A stretch of DNA of 22,014 nt from an uncultured Dechloromonas sp. (GTDB lineage Bacteria; Pseudomonadota; Gammaproteobacteria; Burkholderiales; Rhodocyclaceae): NCBI GenBank assembly GCA_937996725.1, contig CALKUR010000073.1, positions 1 to 22,014 of the forward strand. Reading direction: 5' to 3'. Shown piece after piece: positions 10,561 to 18,827 of the stretch. The stretch's first letter is position 1. Every line of letters begins with the position of its first letter. Position numbers and translations under genes: made by a program. Under the pieces are notes generated by a model. That model saw nothing but the letters and a program-made list of their open reading frames with translations. It made no database searches and was not told where the DNA came from.

Positions 10561-11202
10561 ATGGCAACGTATGATATTGAAGCACTGAAGCTGGACCTCC
10601 CCAACGCCAAAGATCTTGCGCAGTTCGTCTACGATAAGACGGGTATTGCGCTTGATCTGGTGGGCAAGAACAAGGAAGAACAGTACACGGTTGCTAAACG
10701 AGCACTGGAAGGCAAAACGGTTCCTCAAGAGTTCACTACTGATGACAATCCGTATGTGGACAAAAAGGATCTGATCCCCGAAGACCCAATGCCTCCTGTT
10801 CCGGCACGGGACAAAGACCTGCCTCCCGAAACCTCTCGGGTGCATTTCTTTGGCGCAACCAACATGCCTCACCCGCTGGACCCCCAGTCGGATCGTAAAG
10901 TCCATATTAACTTCTGGAAGTACGACAACGGCATGGTCACCTTTCAGATTGCTGGCCCTCTTGAGAAGCAGGCTGTTGGTAGCCGTATCAACAAGTACGG
11001 TCAAAACGTCCCTGAGCGTTACACCTGGATGGACCCCCGTACTAGTGAGATGGTGATGCGTCGTGTGGATGGCTCTTTCACTGAAAAAGGCCGCGGTCTG
11101 TACGCCTACTGTGTGGGCGAAAAAGGCGCTGGTATTTGGACACTGATTGACCGAGAGCAAGTCAGTATCTCTGCCAAAAACATTGCTAACCCGTGGGCGT
11201 AA
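10561..11202 (+). CDS. Late-operon protein, unknown function
   Basis: The protein has 213 aa. The N-terminal part (residues 1-50) resembles a small helical domain (DLPNAKDLAQFVYDKTGIAL). A Pro/Asp-rich linker follows (PEDPMPPVPARDKDLPPE), then a beta-rich C-terminal domain with HINFWKYDNGMVTFQIAGP and RYTWMDPRTSEMVMRR. The two-part layout suggests a structural or accessory head protein. I do not recognise the family. GAAAGGTAATGT precedes the ATG. It is followed directly (TAA then ATG) by the 62-aa gene at 11203. Confidence 0.75.
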   Translation: MATYDIEALKLDLPNAKDLAQFVYDKTGIALDLVGKNKEEQYTVAKRALEGKTVPQEFTTDDNPYVDKKDLIPEDPMPPVPARDKDLPPETSRVHFFGATNMPHPLDPQSDRKVHINFWKYDNGMVTFQIAGPLEKQAVGSRINKYGQNVPERYTWMDPRTSEMVMRRVDGSFTEKGRGLYAYCVGEKGAGIWTLIDREQVSISAKNIANPWA

Positions 11203-11391
11203 ATGGAAGATCCGACCAGCATTTTTCGTCGGAAACTTCCTGACCAAGCGGAAACTTGTGCAAGGAAAGCCCTGGAGTGGCTTCAAAAAGACCTCCAGGG
11301 CAATAGAAGTCTGTCTCCAGAGGATGTGCATTCCCTATCCTGTGCGGCAGAAATCCTTCTGACCATGCGCGATAAATATGGCAAAGAGTGA
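11203..11391 (+). CDS. Small helical protein before the large terminase
   Basis: The protein has 62 aa, with helices EDPTSIFRRKLPDQAETCAR and LSPEDVHSLSCAAEILLTMR. The ATG abuts the previous stop codon (TAA at 11200-11202), and the 3' end overlaps the large terminase start by 14 bases, indicating translational coupling to it. It could be a terminase accessory factor or even the functional small subunit, but its small size gives no family match. Confidence 0.7.
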   Translation: MEDPTSIFRRKLPDQAETCARKALEWLQKDLQGNRSLSPEDVHSLSCAAEILLTMRDKYGKE

Positions 11392-12970
11392 AGCCAGTGA
11401 CTACATTCAGCCCATCTACAAAGATCGGGCTTTAAAGCATGTAATTAAATTGGCTGGTGGCAAAGCTGCCATCAAGCACATGGATCCTGAGCAACTTCTG
11501 AAAATGAAGAAGGCTCGGGATTCCGTGGCCAAAGACATGCAATTCAATACGATGAAGTGGTTTCGGCCATTCCCGTACCAAAAGCAATTCTTTGAGACTG
11601 GCGCACATTTCTCTCGCCGAGGAATGATTGCTGCCAACCGTGCTGGCAAAACCATTGCTTCCACGTATGAGGCTGCTTTTCACTTGACTGGTCGCTACCC
11701 CAAGTGGTGGAAGGGCAAAGTCTGGGACAAGCCTATTGTGGCCATGTGTTCTGGCGAATCATGGGAACAGGTGGCCAAGACATTGCAAAGCAAGCTTCTG
11801 GGCTGTGACGACATCAAGCAGTCCTACAAACTGGGAACCGGTGCTGTTCCTAGAGAAGCTATTGACGAAAAATCCATCCGGACTGACGGCGCAAACGTCT
11901 TGGCGGTGGAAATCTGGCATTCTTCTGGTGGCAAATCCAAGCTGTACTTCTCAAACTACACTCAGCAAGTGCGTCATTTGCAGGGTTTTGAACTTGACCT
12001 TGTGGTCTTGGACGAACAACCTCCAGACGAAACATTCTCGGAACTTGTTGTCCGTACTGCCCAACGCAACGGGCAGGTACTGTGTTCTTTCACCCCACTC
12101 AAAGGCATGTCCGGACTTGTTCGCAAGTTCTGGGACAAAATCGACGGATACACCCATGTCCGTGTGACTTGGGACGATATTCCGTATGTCAATGAGTGGG
12201 ATGAACCGTTTTTCAGCCAAGAAGAGCGAGACCAGTTAGCCCGAGACTTTATGCCTTGGGAGCGGGAATGCCGCATGAAAGGTATTCCTCTTGTTGGCCA
12301 AGGCGTTGTTTTTCCGCTGCTGGAATGGCCGACTTACAAGGCCGAAGACTTGGAATTGTCCAAGAATCCCAAACTGGAACGCCTGATTTCCTTTGACTTG
12401 GGTATCAAAAATGATCCAACGGTAATTAGCTTCTTTTTCCGAAATCCGGAAACAGAAACTATTTACCTGCACCGACAAGTAACGGTTGACAAGGGACAGA
12501 CTCCGGACGAATATGTCCACTACTTAATGGACAGCGAATCCAGAGGGGTTCCTATTGCCCTGCCACATGACGGTAGCCAACCAGGCCGATATACGCTCAC
12601 TGAACAGTCGGTCAGAGAGTGTTTTGAGGACAATTATGGTTTGAACGTCATTCCGGGAGCTATATTGAACCCGGCAAACGATCAAGGTAAAGTAACCAAC
12701 CATAAGTCATATGGAATCAATATAATGCGGCTAGGCATGGAGCGGGGTTCGTTTATGATTAACGAAACTTGCTACAAGTTCTTGGATGAAGCAAGAAACT
12801 ATGCCATTGACGAAGCCGGACGGTTTTCTGATCCAGACGACCACATTGATTCGGCCCGTATTGGCATTTTGGCTTTGGTCCAAGGTCATGGAGAAACTGC
12901 TGTCAGTCGGGCAAAAATGTTTGAGTATCGACGCATTGCCCCGATTGAAGGCAAAGCTCAGCGCATATAA
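11378..12970 (+). CDS. terL: Terminase large subunit (packaging ATPase-nuclease)
   Basis: The protein has 530 aa, typical for TerL. The N-terminal ATPase domain shows Walker A AANRAGKT (residues 85-92), Walker B LDLVVLDEQ (206-214, with D212/E213) and a coupling motif CSFTP (236-240). The C-terminal RNase H-like nuclease domain shows SFDLGIKNDPT (339-348, D340 first acidic residue), a middle PHDGS (396-400) and DDHIDSARIG (487-496) as the last acidic site. It cuts concatemeric DNA and drives it through the portal into the procapsid. It overlaps the preceding 62-aa gene and is followed 9 bases later by the portal gene. The assignment is firm. Confidence 0.97.
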   Translation: MAKSEASDYIQPIYKDRALKHVIKLAGGKAAIKHMDPEQLLKMKKARDSVAKDMQFNTMKWFRPFPYQKQFFETGAHFSRRGMIAANRAGKTIASTYEAAFHLTGRYPKWWKGKVWDKPIVAMCSGESWEQVAKTLQSKLLGCDDIKQSYKLGTGAVPREAIDEKSIRTDGANVLAVEIWHSSGGKSKLYFSNYTQQVRHLQGFELDLVVLDEQPPDETFSELVVRTAQRNGQVLCSFTPLKGMSGLVRKFWDKIDGYTHVRVTWDDIPYVNEWDEPFFSQEERDQLARDFMPWERECRMKGIPLVGQGVVFPLLEWPTYKAEDLELSKNPKLERLISFDLGIKNDPTVISFFFRNPETETIYLHRQVTVDKGQTPDEYVHYLMDSESRGVPIALPHDGSQPGRYTLTEQSVRECFEDNYGLNVIPGAILNPANDQGKVTNHKSYGINIMRLGMERGSFMINETCYKFLDEARNYAIDEAGRFSDPDDHIDSARIGILALVQGHGETAVSRAKMFEYRRIAPIEGKAQRI

Positions 12971-12979
12971 GGAAACCCT

Positions 12980-15118
12980 ATGTTGGACCGCCAAAATCTG
13001 ATCATCGAGCATCTTGAGGCTCCTGCTGCCAACAAAGGCGTGGTTTTCCAAGTTGCGCATGAGGTTTACCTGAAAATGGTGGATTACCTGAGACTTACTC
13101 AGGCAAAAAACACCTTCAATCGACTTTCAGATTACCATTATCTGAATATCGCGGTCAGTAACTCCACTGAGCCAATTCGCGGTATTGATTACATCCATCC
13201 TGTTGTTGCTCCTGGCGTTGATTACGCCACTTCCGTCATTACCAAATGCTTGATGCCCAACGGCAAGATTGAGTTTGAGTTTGAGCGGTTTAATGAGGCG
13301 GACAGTGATCAATCTCGCCAAGCAACCGAGATGGTCAAATACATGCTCAACAGCAAGAATGATTCGTACCAGATCATTCGTGATTGGGCACAAGATTCTT
13401 TGCTGCACAAGAACGGTATTGTGATGGTCTCGCCTGTGCGTGAGCCTATCGTGCAATACAAAGAAGTTGAAGGCACAAAAGACCAACTGCGCGTCTTTGA
13501 AACCCTTGCTGCCGAAAAAGGCCTGACGCCTAAGCGACAGAACATGCGCCGAGTCGATGCTGACTTGGAAGCCATGGCAATGGAAATTGAAGCTGGCGTT
13601 GATGTTGACCAAGCTGCCAACAATACCGCTGTTTACAAAGCCAAGTACAAACTGACTGGTTACAGCACAACTGTCCGAGTTAAGCATGTTGCACAACATT
13701 ACTTTGTTTGCAACCCAACAATCCCTCGCATTCAGGATCAAGATTTTGTGGGGTTTTATGACCCCATGACCATCCATGAGTGCAAGGCTCAATTTCCCTA
13801 TGTTGATATTGAAAAGCTTGCCGATCATGCCGCTTATGGCCCTGCTGGAGCATATCAAGCAGGCGCATTGGAAAATGATCTTGCTCTCCATGCTCGTGAT
13901 TCCACTCCTGTTCCCGGCCAAGGTGTAATTGCTTCTGCTGGTGCTGACCGTTACAGCCGAGTGATCATGCTGACCACGGCATGGATCCGTAAAGACGTTG
14001 ACGGTGATGGCGAAGAAGAGATTGTGGAATGCTGCTTCTCTGGTTCGTATGTGCTGTACGTCAAGGAAGTGGACTTCATTCCTCTGGCCAATATGTGTCC
14101 GAAACCCATTACGGGCAACTTCTTCGGCTACAGCTTGGCAGAACGTTTGGTTCCCATGCAGGAATATGGCACTGCTATATCCCGTGCTGAGATGGCTTTT
14201 GCCATGCAGGCTTCCACTCCTCGGATTGGCGTCAATCCTGAGTTTATGGATGCCGAAGAAATCCAGCGTGGTGTTTCTGCCATGTTTGTTCTGGATCGCA
14301 AGTTTGATCCCAGCAAGCACGTTTATGAGTTCGCTCCGATGCAGGGCAACTTGGCTTACGTCCAGTCGTCCATGCAACGGTTTGAGTCGGACAAGATGGC
14401 CATGATTGGCATGACCAGCCCGAACGATGTGCTCAATCCTGAAGTGATGAAGGATGGCAACAGTGGGTTTAAGCTGCAATTGGCCATGGGTCCGAATCAG
14501 CTGATTCAAGATGAAATGGTCAAGAACTGCGCCATTGGTCTGCGTGATGTGATCTATCTCACTTGGAAAACGCTGATCCAATACGCTGATGACTACAACA
14601 TTCAGCAGTTGGCAGGCGCTTGCTCCAAAGGCGCTCCGTTCATGGATGCAATCTCCATGGACAACTACGAGTTTATTGATCGCAAGATGATCAACATTGA
14701 CTTGGCTCTTGGGTTCTTGGCCGAGGAAAACCGCTTGACTCGTCAGCAACTGATTGTTGGCGCACAGACGGCTTTTGCTCAAGCCATGATGCAGCTCGAT
14801 CCCAGCGCTCCTGAGATGTTTGTCAAGGCTCGCCGTCCTTACGAAGACACCCTGCGAGTTCTTGGCGTTAAAGATGTGGACGCTTATCTGCCTACGCTTG
14901 AAGAAGCCGCAAAGCTTATGCAAGCCAAAGCTCAGCAAGGCCCCGGTCCTGAGCAGCAAGAAACTTTGTCCAAGGTTGAGCTTAATAAAGCAAAGACGCA
15001 AGAATCTCAAACTGTGTCTGCGTTGAACATGAAAAAAGCGGAAGATATTGACACTGACAATATGTTTGAGGCTTTGGCAGCAAAACGAGGAAAGTTGTCA
15101 GCAGTTGAAATTGATTAA
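12980..15118 (+). CDS. Portal protein (P22-type)
   Basis: The protein has 712 aa, in the range of P22-like podovirus portals. It forms the dodecameric ring at the DNA-entry vertex and binds terminase and tail. Portal-like features are the long helical and crown regions, SPNDVLNPEVMKDGNSGFKLQL-type sequence near residues 470-490 (shown here in part), and a C-terminal helical, Gln/Lys-rich tail (QAKAQQGPGPEQQE) like a portal barrel. TAAGGAAACCCT provides the ribosome binding site. Position between terminase and scaffold fits exactly. The 627-codon open antisense frame is treated as a shadow. Confidence 0.9.
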   Translation: MLDRQNLIIEHLEAPAANKGVVFQVAHEVYLKMVDYLRLTQAKNTFNRLSDYHYLNIAVSNSTEPIRGIDYIHPVVAPGVDYATSVITKCLMPNGKIEFEFERFNEADSDQSRQATEMVKYMLNSKNDSYQIIRDWAQDSLLHKNGIVMVSPVREPIVQYKEVEGTKDQLRVFETLAAEKGLTPKRQNMRRVDADLEAMAMEIEAGVDVDQAANNTAVYKAKYKLTGYSTTVRVKHVAQHYFVCNPTIPRIQDQDFVGFYDPMTIHECKAQFPYVDIEKLADHAAYGPAGAYQAGALENDLALHARDSTPVPGQGVIASAGADRYSRVIMLTTAWIRKDVDGDGEEEIVECCFSGSYVLYVKEVDFIPLANMCPKPITGNFFGYSLAERLVPMQEYGTAISRAEMAFAMQASTPRIGVNPEFMDAEEIQRGVSAMFVLDRKFDPSKHVYEFAPMQGNLAYVQSSMQRFESDKMAMIGMTSPNDVLNPEVMKDGNSGFKLQLAMGPNQLIQDEMVKNCAIGLRDVIYLTWKTLIQYADDYNIQQLAGACSKGAPFMDAISMDNYEFIDRKMINIDLALGFLAEENRLTRQQLIVGAQTAFAQAMMQLDPSAPEMFVKARRPYEDTLRVLGVKDVDAYLPTLEEAAKLMQAKAQQGPGPEQQETLSKVELNKAKTQESQTVSALNMKKAEDIDTDNMFEALAAKRGKLSAVEID

Positions 15119-15131
15119 GTAAGGTATTGCA

Positions 15132-15452
15132 ATGAAAAGCTTGGTTGATAATATCCGTGCCTATTTCAATAGGCGCACACGAGTAACAGATTCACACAAG
15201 GAGGCCAATGTATCTCGTAAAACTCTAGTTATTGAAAATGGGGAATGCGCTTCCCGACTCCTCAAAAATGAGGATTTTGCATTGCTGTTCAACCTGTATA
15301 GATTCCAAATGCTTGAGCGATTGGAAGACGCACGGGATGATGCAGACAGACTAAGCAACGCATACTATGTTGCTGGAGCACGAGATTTCATTGACTTCAT
15401 TGAGAAGCAGGAATATCTCGCCAAAAGAGTAAATCTTGATCAAAACTCCTAA
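15132..15452 (+). CDS. Small protein between portal and scaffold, unknown function
   Basis: The protein has 106 aa. A basic N-terminus (NIRAYFNRRTRV) is followed by a helical, mixed-charge body (LLKNEDFALLFNLYRFQMLERLEDARDD, in part). GTAAGGTATTGC precedes the ATG. Its place between portal and scaffold suggests an assembly-related or minor head role. No family is recognised. Confidence 0.74.
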   Translation: MKSLVDNIRAYFNRRTRVTDSHKEANVSRKTLVIENGECASRLLKNEDFALLFNLYRFQMLERLEDARDDADRLSNAYYVAGARDFIDFIEKQEYLAKRVNLDQNS

Positions 15453-15465
15453 AACGAGGTAATAT

Positions 15466-16581
15466 ATGTCAGACGTTATCGAAAACTCGACCGTCAACGA
15501 GCAAACTGGTAGTCCCGAGGCTGCCATCGCTGCAATGATTGCCGCCAACAGGCGTAACAATCCTCAGCCTGATGGAAGTACCCCGCCACCAGCCGGACAA
15601 GAAGAGGCGAAAGCTGAATCCCCGGAGGCGGCTCCCGAAGAGGAAGCTGAACCTGAAAATGTCGTAAGTGAAGCTCCGGAATCTGAAGATTCGGAAGTTG
15701 AGGAAGAGTCCGGTGAAGAAGCCGTAAACGAACCCGTCAATTTCTTTGAGTTTGCAGATCAAAATCCTGACCTGAAAATCCGGATTCCCAATAAAAACGC
15801 CGAAGGTGGCTTTATTGAGATTTCGGCCAAAAAGGCAGCGACTCTCCTGGGTCAAACTAGCGATATTGATGAAAATGCGCGGAAGCTTAAAGCTGAACGT
15901 GCTGATTTTGAAGAGTATGAGTCGAAACGAAAGTCTGAACTAGACGGTCTGCAAATCGGCTTGGAATTGACCATTGTTCCCCAGTTGCAACAAGCGGCTG
16001 ATGAACTGATCACTCTCCAGCAGTACAACCAGCAATGGCAGCAGATTCGTGACAGGGCAACTTCTGAAGTCGAACGCAGTGAAGCAGAAGCGGCAATCCG
16101 CCAAAATGCCCAACTGATCGACGAGAAATCCAAGTTCATTCAATCGAATCGTCCGAAGGTTGAAGAGTTCTATCAGGTACGAAGCCAGTACGTCCAGCAA
16201 GAGCTGGAAAAAGCTCGGCAATCGTTTTCTGACAAAGAACTTGCCAACAAGGCCAACTTTACCGAACTTCGGGACAAGCTGGCTTCGGAGTGGAAAGGTG
16301 CGCAGGGATCATTTGTTCCTGGAGTCAAGAATCTTGACCTTGTTTCCAGTGACGAATATCTGTTGGGTTTGATTCGGGACGGCATGAAGTTCCGTGAAGG
16401 TCCAAAAGTGCGCAATGCTGGCGGTTCTCTTGCAGCAGCAGGGAAGCCGGTGGCAAAAGCCAAAACCGCTCCTGAGGATAAGGCTACTGAGCTTCAAAAG
16501 AAAGCACAGGCAGGCGATAAGAATGCCGCTCGTGACCTTTTAGCAACCATGCTTGCAGCTAACAAACAACGCCGCAAGTAA
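15466..16581 (+). CDS. Scaffolding protein
   Basis: The protein has 371 aa. The N-terminal third is disordered and very acidic (Glu/Pro/Ala-rich, residues 45-90). A small folded segment follows (KIRIPNKNAEGGFIEISAKKAA), then a long helical coiled-coil middle (about 120-290, rich in Gln, Glu and Lys) and a basic C-terminal helix (ATMLAANKQRRK) of the type that contacts capsid subunits. The order portal - scaffold - capsid protein is standard. It assists procapsid assembly and leaves before or during packaging. GAGGTAATAT precedes the ATG. Confidence 0.85.
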   Translation: MSDVIENSTVNEQTGSPEAAIAAMIAANRRNNPQPDGSTPPPAGQEEAKAESPEAAPEEEAEPENVVSEAPESEDSEVEEESGEEAVNEPVNFFEFADQNPDLKIRIPNKNAEGGFIEISAKKAATLLGQTSDIDENARKLKAERADFEEYESKRKSELDGLQIGLELTIVPQLQQAADELITLQQYNQQWQQIRDRATSEVERSEAEAAIRQNAQLIDEKSKFIQSNRPKVEEFYQVRSQYVQQELEKARQSFSDKELANKANFTELRDKLASEWKGAQGSFVPGVKNLDLVSSDEYLLGLIRDGMKFREGPKVRNAGGSLAAAGKPVAKAKTAPEDKATELQKKAQAGDKNAARDLLATMLAANKQRRK

Positions 16582-16598
16582 CTTTTGGAGAATTTAAG

Positions 16599-17756
16599 AT
16601 GGCAACCATCACCTCTGCAAACCTGGGTAACGGCAACGGTTCCTACACCACCGACATTGTCGTTAAAGACCTGGACATGACCGTTTCTAACTATGTTAAG
16701 GATCGCACCCCGATCACTAACATGGCTATGAGCAAAAAGCGCAAGGTCAACTCGACCCTGCACATTTGGCCGAACGACTACTTCCGCACCCCCAGCCTGA
16801 ACGCCAAGCTGGAAGGCGCTGCTGTGTCCGCTTCGGATGCCGCTTCCAACACCCGCTCTAACCTGGGCAACTACACCCAGATCTTCACGACCGTGATCGG
16901 TGCTACCGGTACCGCTCGTGCTGTGGAGCAGGCTGGTGGCGATCCGCAGGCTTACCAAGAAGTCAAACAGTTGACCGAAATCATGTTTGACGTCGAACTG
17001 CAAATGGTTCGTGCTGACGGCGCTTCTATCAAGTACGCTGGTCAAGCCGCTACCCAAGGTTCGTCGCCTAACAACGGTCGTCGTTTTGGCTCGCTGTACA
17101 GCTTTGCTGGCACCCGCTCTGGTAACGATACCGATGGTACCTCCGTTCTGAACCTGGCTACCAGCGACAGCAACGACACCACCTCGGCTACCAATACCAA
17201 CACGCCTTTCAACGGCAACCTGGCCAACGCTGGTCTGGGCTACTTCACCTTTTCGTCTGGTGTGACGCTGCAGCAATTCAGCCCCTACCTGTACAAGCAG
17301 CTGGTGACTGTGGCTGAACAGCGCTTCAACGCCAAAATCACCAACATGGTGGTTCCGACGTCGATGCGTACCCACATCAGCGACATGATGCCCACCAGCC
17401 GTTCTATCAACCGTTTCAACCCGGCTGATAAAGGCGACACCATCAGCACCTACGAAGGTGACTTCAACTACACCTACCAAATCGACGATTCGTGGGTTAT
17501 GGACCAGACCGGCGCTGACAACACCAGCGCTCTGTTCCTGAACCCCGACGTTATCCAGTGGGGTAGCCTGCGCGAACTGGGCCCGAACAACGAAGTGTTC
17601 TCGAACGCTGACGCTTCGCTCGACCAGTACATCCTTGAAGGCACGCTCATTGTCCGCAACCCAGCTGGCGTTGCCGTCTTGGCAGCAATTGCACCCACTG
17701 GTGCAGCAGTAACTGCTCCTCGTCCTTCGGCTCAGGTGCAGCGCTATCTTGCTTAA
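16599..17756 (+). CDS. Major capsid protein (SU10/DUF5309-like)
   Basis: The protein has 385 aa. The sequence DMTVSNYVKDRTPITNMAM, then HIWPNDYFRTPS, fits the DUF5309/SU10 major capsid family, HK97-fold proteins of podoviruses related to Escherichia phage SU10. A Ser/Thr/Asn-rich stretch around residues 165-215 probably forms a surface loop. Codons end in C more often than in adjacent genes, consistent with high expression. TTTTGGAGAA (16583-16592) gives the ribosome binding site. The scaffold gene precedes it, and no terminator is seen between it and the following endonuclease gene. Confidence 0.88.
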   Translation: MATITSANLGNGNGSYTTDIVVKDLDMTVSNYVKDRTPITNMAMSKKRKVNSTLHIWPNDYFRTPSLNAKLEGAAVSASDAASNTRSNLGNYTQIFTTVIGATGTARAVEQAGGDPQAYQEVKQLTEIMFDVELQMVRADGASIKYAGQAATQGSSPNNGRRFGSLYSFAGTRSGNDTDGTSVLNLATSDSNDTTSATNTNTPFNGNLANAGLGYFTFSSGVTLQQFSPYLYKQLVTVAEQRFNAKITNMVVPTSMRTHISDMMPTSRSINRFNPADKGDTISTYEGDFNYTYQIDDSWVMDQTGADNTSALFLNPDVIQWGSLRELGPNNEVFSNADASLDQYILEGTLIVRNPAGVAVLAAIAPTGAAVTAPRPSAQVQRYLA

Positions 17757-17764
17757 ATCAGTAC

Positions 17765-17793
17765 TTGACTAAAGTTGCAATGGGGTCTAATAT
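17765..17793 (+). promoter_or_regulatory. Promoter-like sequence before the HNH gene
   Basis: TTGACT (17765-17770, 5 of 6 matches to -35), a 17-base spacer, and TAATAT (17788-17793, 4 of 6). TTGCAATGG occurs at 17775-17783 and again at 17801-17809. TTGCAATG (17775-17782) and CATTGCAA (17799-17806) also form an inverted pair around the -10, a layout that could be an operator. Confidence 0.6.
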
Positions 17794-17817
17794 GGCCTCA
17801 TTGCAATGGAGGTCAAG

Positions 17818-18321
17818 ATGCTCGATTTACCCAAGAACAGAGATGAGGCTCGTGAAGCTGGGTCAAAAGCCTACTTCACGGGTCTTTTCTGCAAACAAGG
17901 TCACATATCAAAAAGATGGACGGCAACAGGAAACTGCGCCGAATGTCAAAAGCAGCGTACCAAAGCATGGTCGGATGCAAATCCTGAAAAAGTTAGGGCA
18001 TATTTAAATACGCCAGAAATGGCAGAAAAAAGAAAGTCATATGCCAAAGACTTTTATCAAAAGAACCGTGATTACTACATTGCCAAAGATGCTGGCCGTA
18101 GAGCAAAGAAACTTCAGGCAACTACTGCCTGGGGCCAAGAAGGCGTGCGAGCTTTTTATAAAAAAGCAAAAGAATTGCAAGCCATGAATCCTGGAACGAA
18201 GTATCATGTAGACCATATCGTGCCACTGGCTGGTGACAACGTTTGTGGACTGCATAACCAATTCAACCTGCAAATCTTGACGGCACAACAAAACTGGAAA
18301 AAAGGTAAAGCATGGGACTGA
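17818..18321 (+). CDS. HNH endonuclease, probable free-standing homing-type
   Basis: Started at 17818 the protein has 167 aa. GGAGGT at 17808-17813 lies 4-5 bases upstream, which favours this start over the ATG at 17806 (4 residues longer, inside the binding-site region). The N-terminal zinc-finger-like part is FCKQGHISKRW...NCAECQK. The C-terminal core is YHVDHIVPLAGDNVCGLH (about residues 134-151), then NLQILTAQQNWKKG, the DHIVPL-N-N HNH catalytic site. Such enzymes nick or cut DNA and act as mobile elements between phages. The gene sits right after the capsid gene with its own promoter-like sequence. It overlaps the next gene by 10 bases. Confidence 0.9.
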   Translation: MLDLPKNRDEAREAGSKAYFTGLFCKQGHISKRWTATGNCAECQKQRTKAWSDANPEKVRAYLNTPEMAEKRKSYAKDFYQKNRDYYIAKDAGRRAKKLQATTAWGQEGVRAFYKKAKELQAMNPGTKYHVDHIVPLAGDNVCGLHNQFNLQILTAQQNWKKGKAWD

Positions 18322-18818
18322 ACGCAAACAATGAAGAGGCCCTCATCAAAGAAGACTATTACACCGGAGGCATTCTTGAGTCCGGTGTAGAAGGTGCTTT
18401 GCGCAAAAACGACAAGCTTTACAACGAAGTCAAATCTGGCACTTGGTCTCAAACCTTTGATACCGGTAACCTGAAATACACGATTGGCGCTCAAGACGGC
18501 ACTCGCTATGTTCAATATGACCAGAAAAACGTTGAACTGATTCGTCAAGAATGCAAAAACTTACGTGAGTTTTACAAAGAGCACGGGACTGACAATCCGT
18601 TCTTTGCTGGTACAGCTCACATGATGAATCTTCCCAAATGCTTTGCGCATGAGATTAGTTCCAAGTGGTTTAATAACCGTCCTTGGGATTTGATCAAGCA
18701 GGAAAAAGAAGAGAAAATCCGTTTCTATGCCATTGTGAATGAGTATTACAGCGATTTTGTTTGTCACCCTAGCGGAAAGATCCCCATTCCGTATAATCCG
18801 CTTATCAAGACCAAATAA
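18312..18818 (+). CDS. Late protein between capsid and adaptor, unknown function
   Basis: The protein has 168 aa. The C-terminal half (HMMNLPKCFAHEISSKWFNN, then EEKIRFYAIVNEYYSDFVCHP) looks well folded and conserved in style; I recall similar proteins at this position in other environmental podoviruses, with no assigned function. The start ATG lies within the last codons of the HNH gene (shared GCATGGGACTGA), and its ribosome binding site (AAAAGGTAAAG) is inside HNH coding sequence. It is probably a virion or assembly component. Confidence 0.78.
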   Translation: MGLNANNEEALIKEDYYTGGILESGVEGALRKNDKLYNEVKSGTWSQTFDTGNLKYTIGAQDGTRYVQYDQKNVELIRQECKNLREFYKEHGTDNPFFAGTAHMMNLPKCFAHEISSKWFNNRPWDLIKQEKEEKIRFYAIVNEYYSDFVCHPSGKIPIPYNPLIKTK

Positions 18819-18827
18819 GGAAAAGAA

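Noticed and set aside
9987..11331. Long minus-strand frames opposite the small late genes
   Set aside because: They overlap clear plus-strand genes with good ribosome binding sites and have no independent signals.
13127..15010. 627-codon open frame antisense to the portal gene
   Set aside because: It lies wholly inside the portal gene, has no ribosome binding site or partner genes, and its composition follows the portal's codon choice. It is a shadow frame.
16494..17480. 328-codon open frame antisense to the capsid gene
   Set aside because: Biased codon use in the highly expressed capsid gene keeps the opposite frame open. The product is Val/Gly/His-rich without any recognisable motif.
17758..17806. 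Terminator after the capsid gene
   Set aside because: The inverted TTGCAATG/CATTGCAA pair has a 16-base loop and no U-tract. It fits an operator around the -10 better than a terminator.
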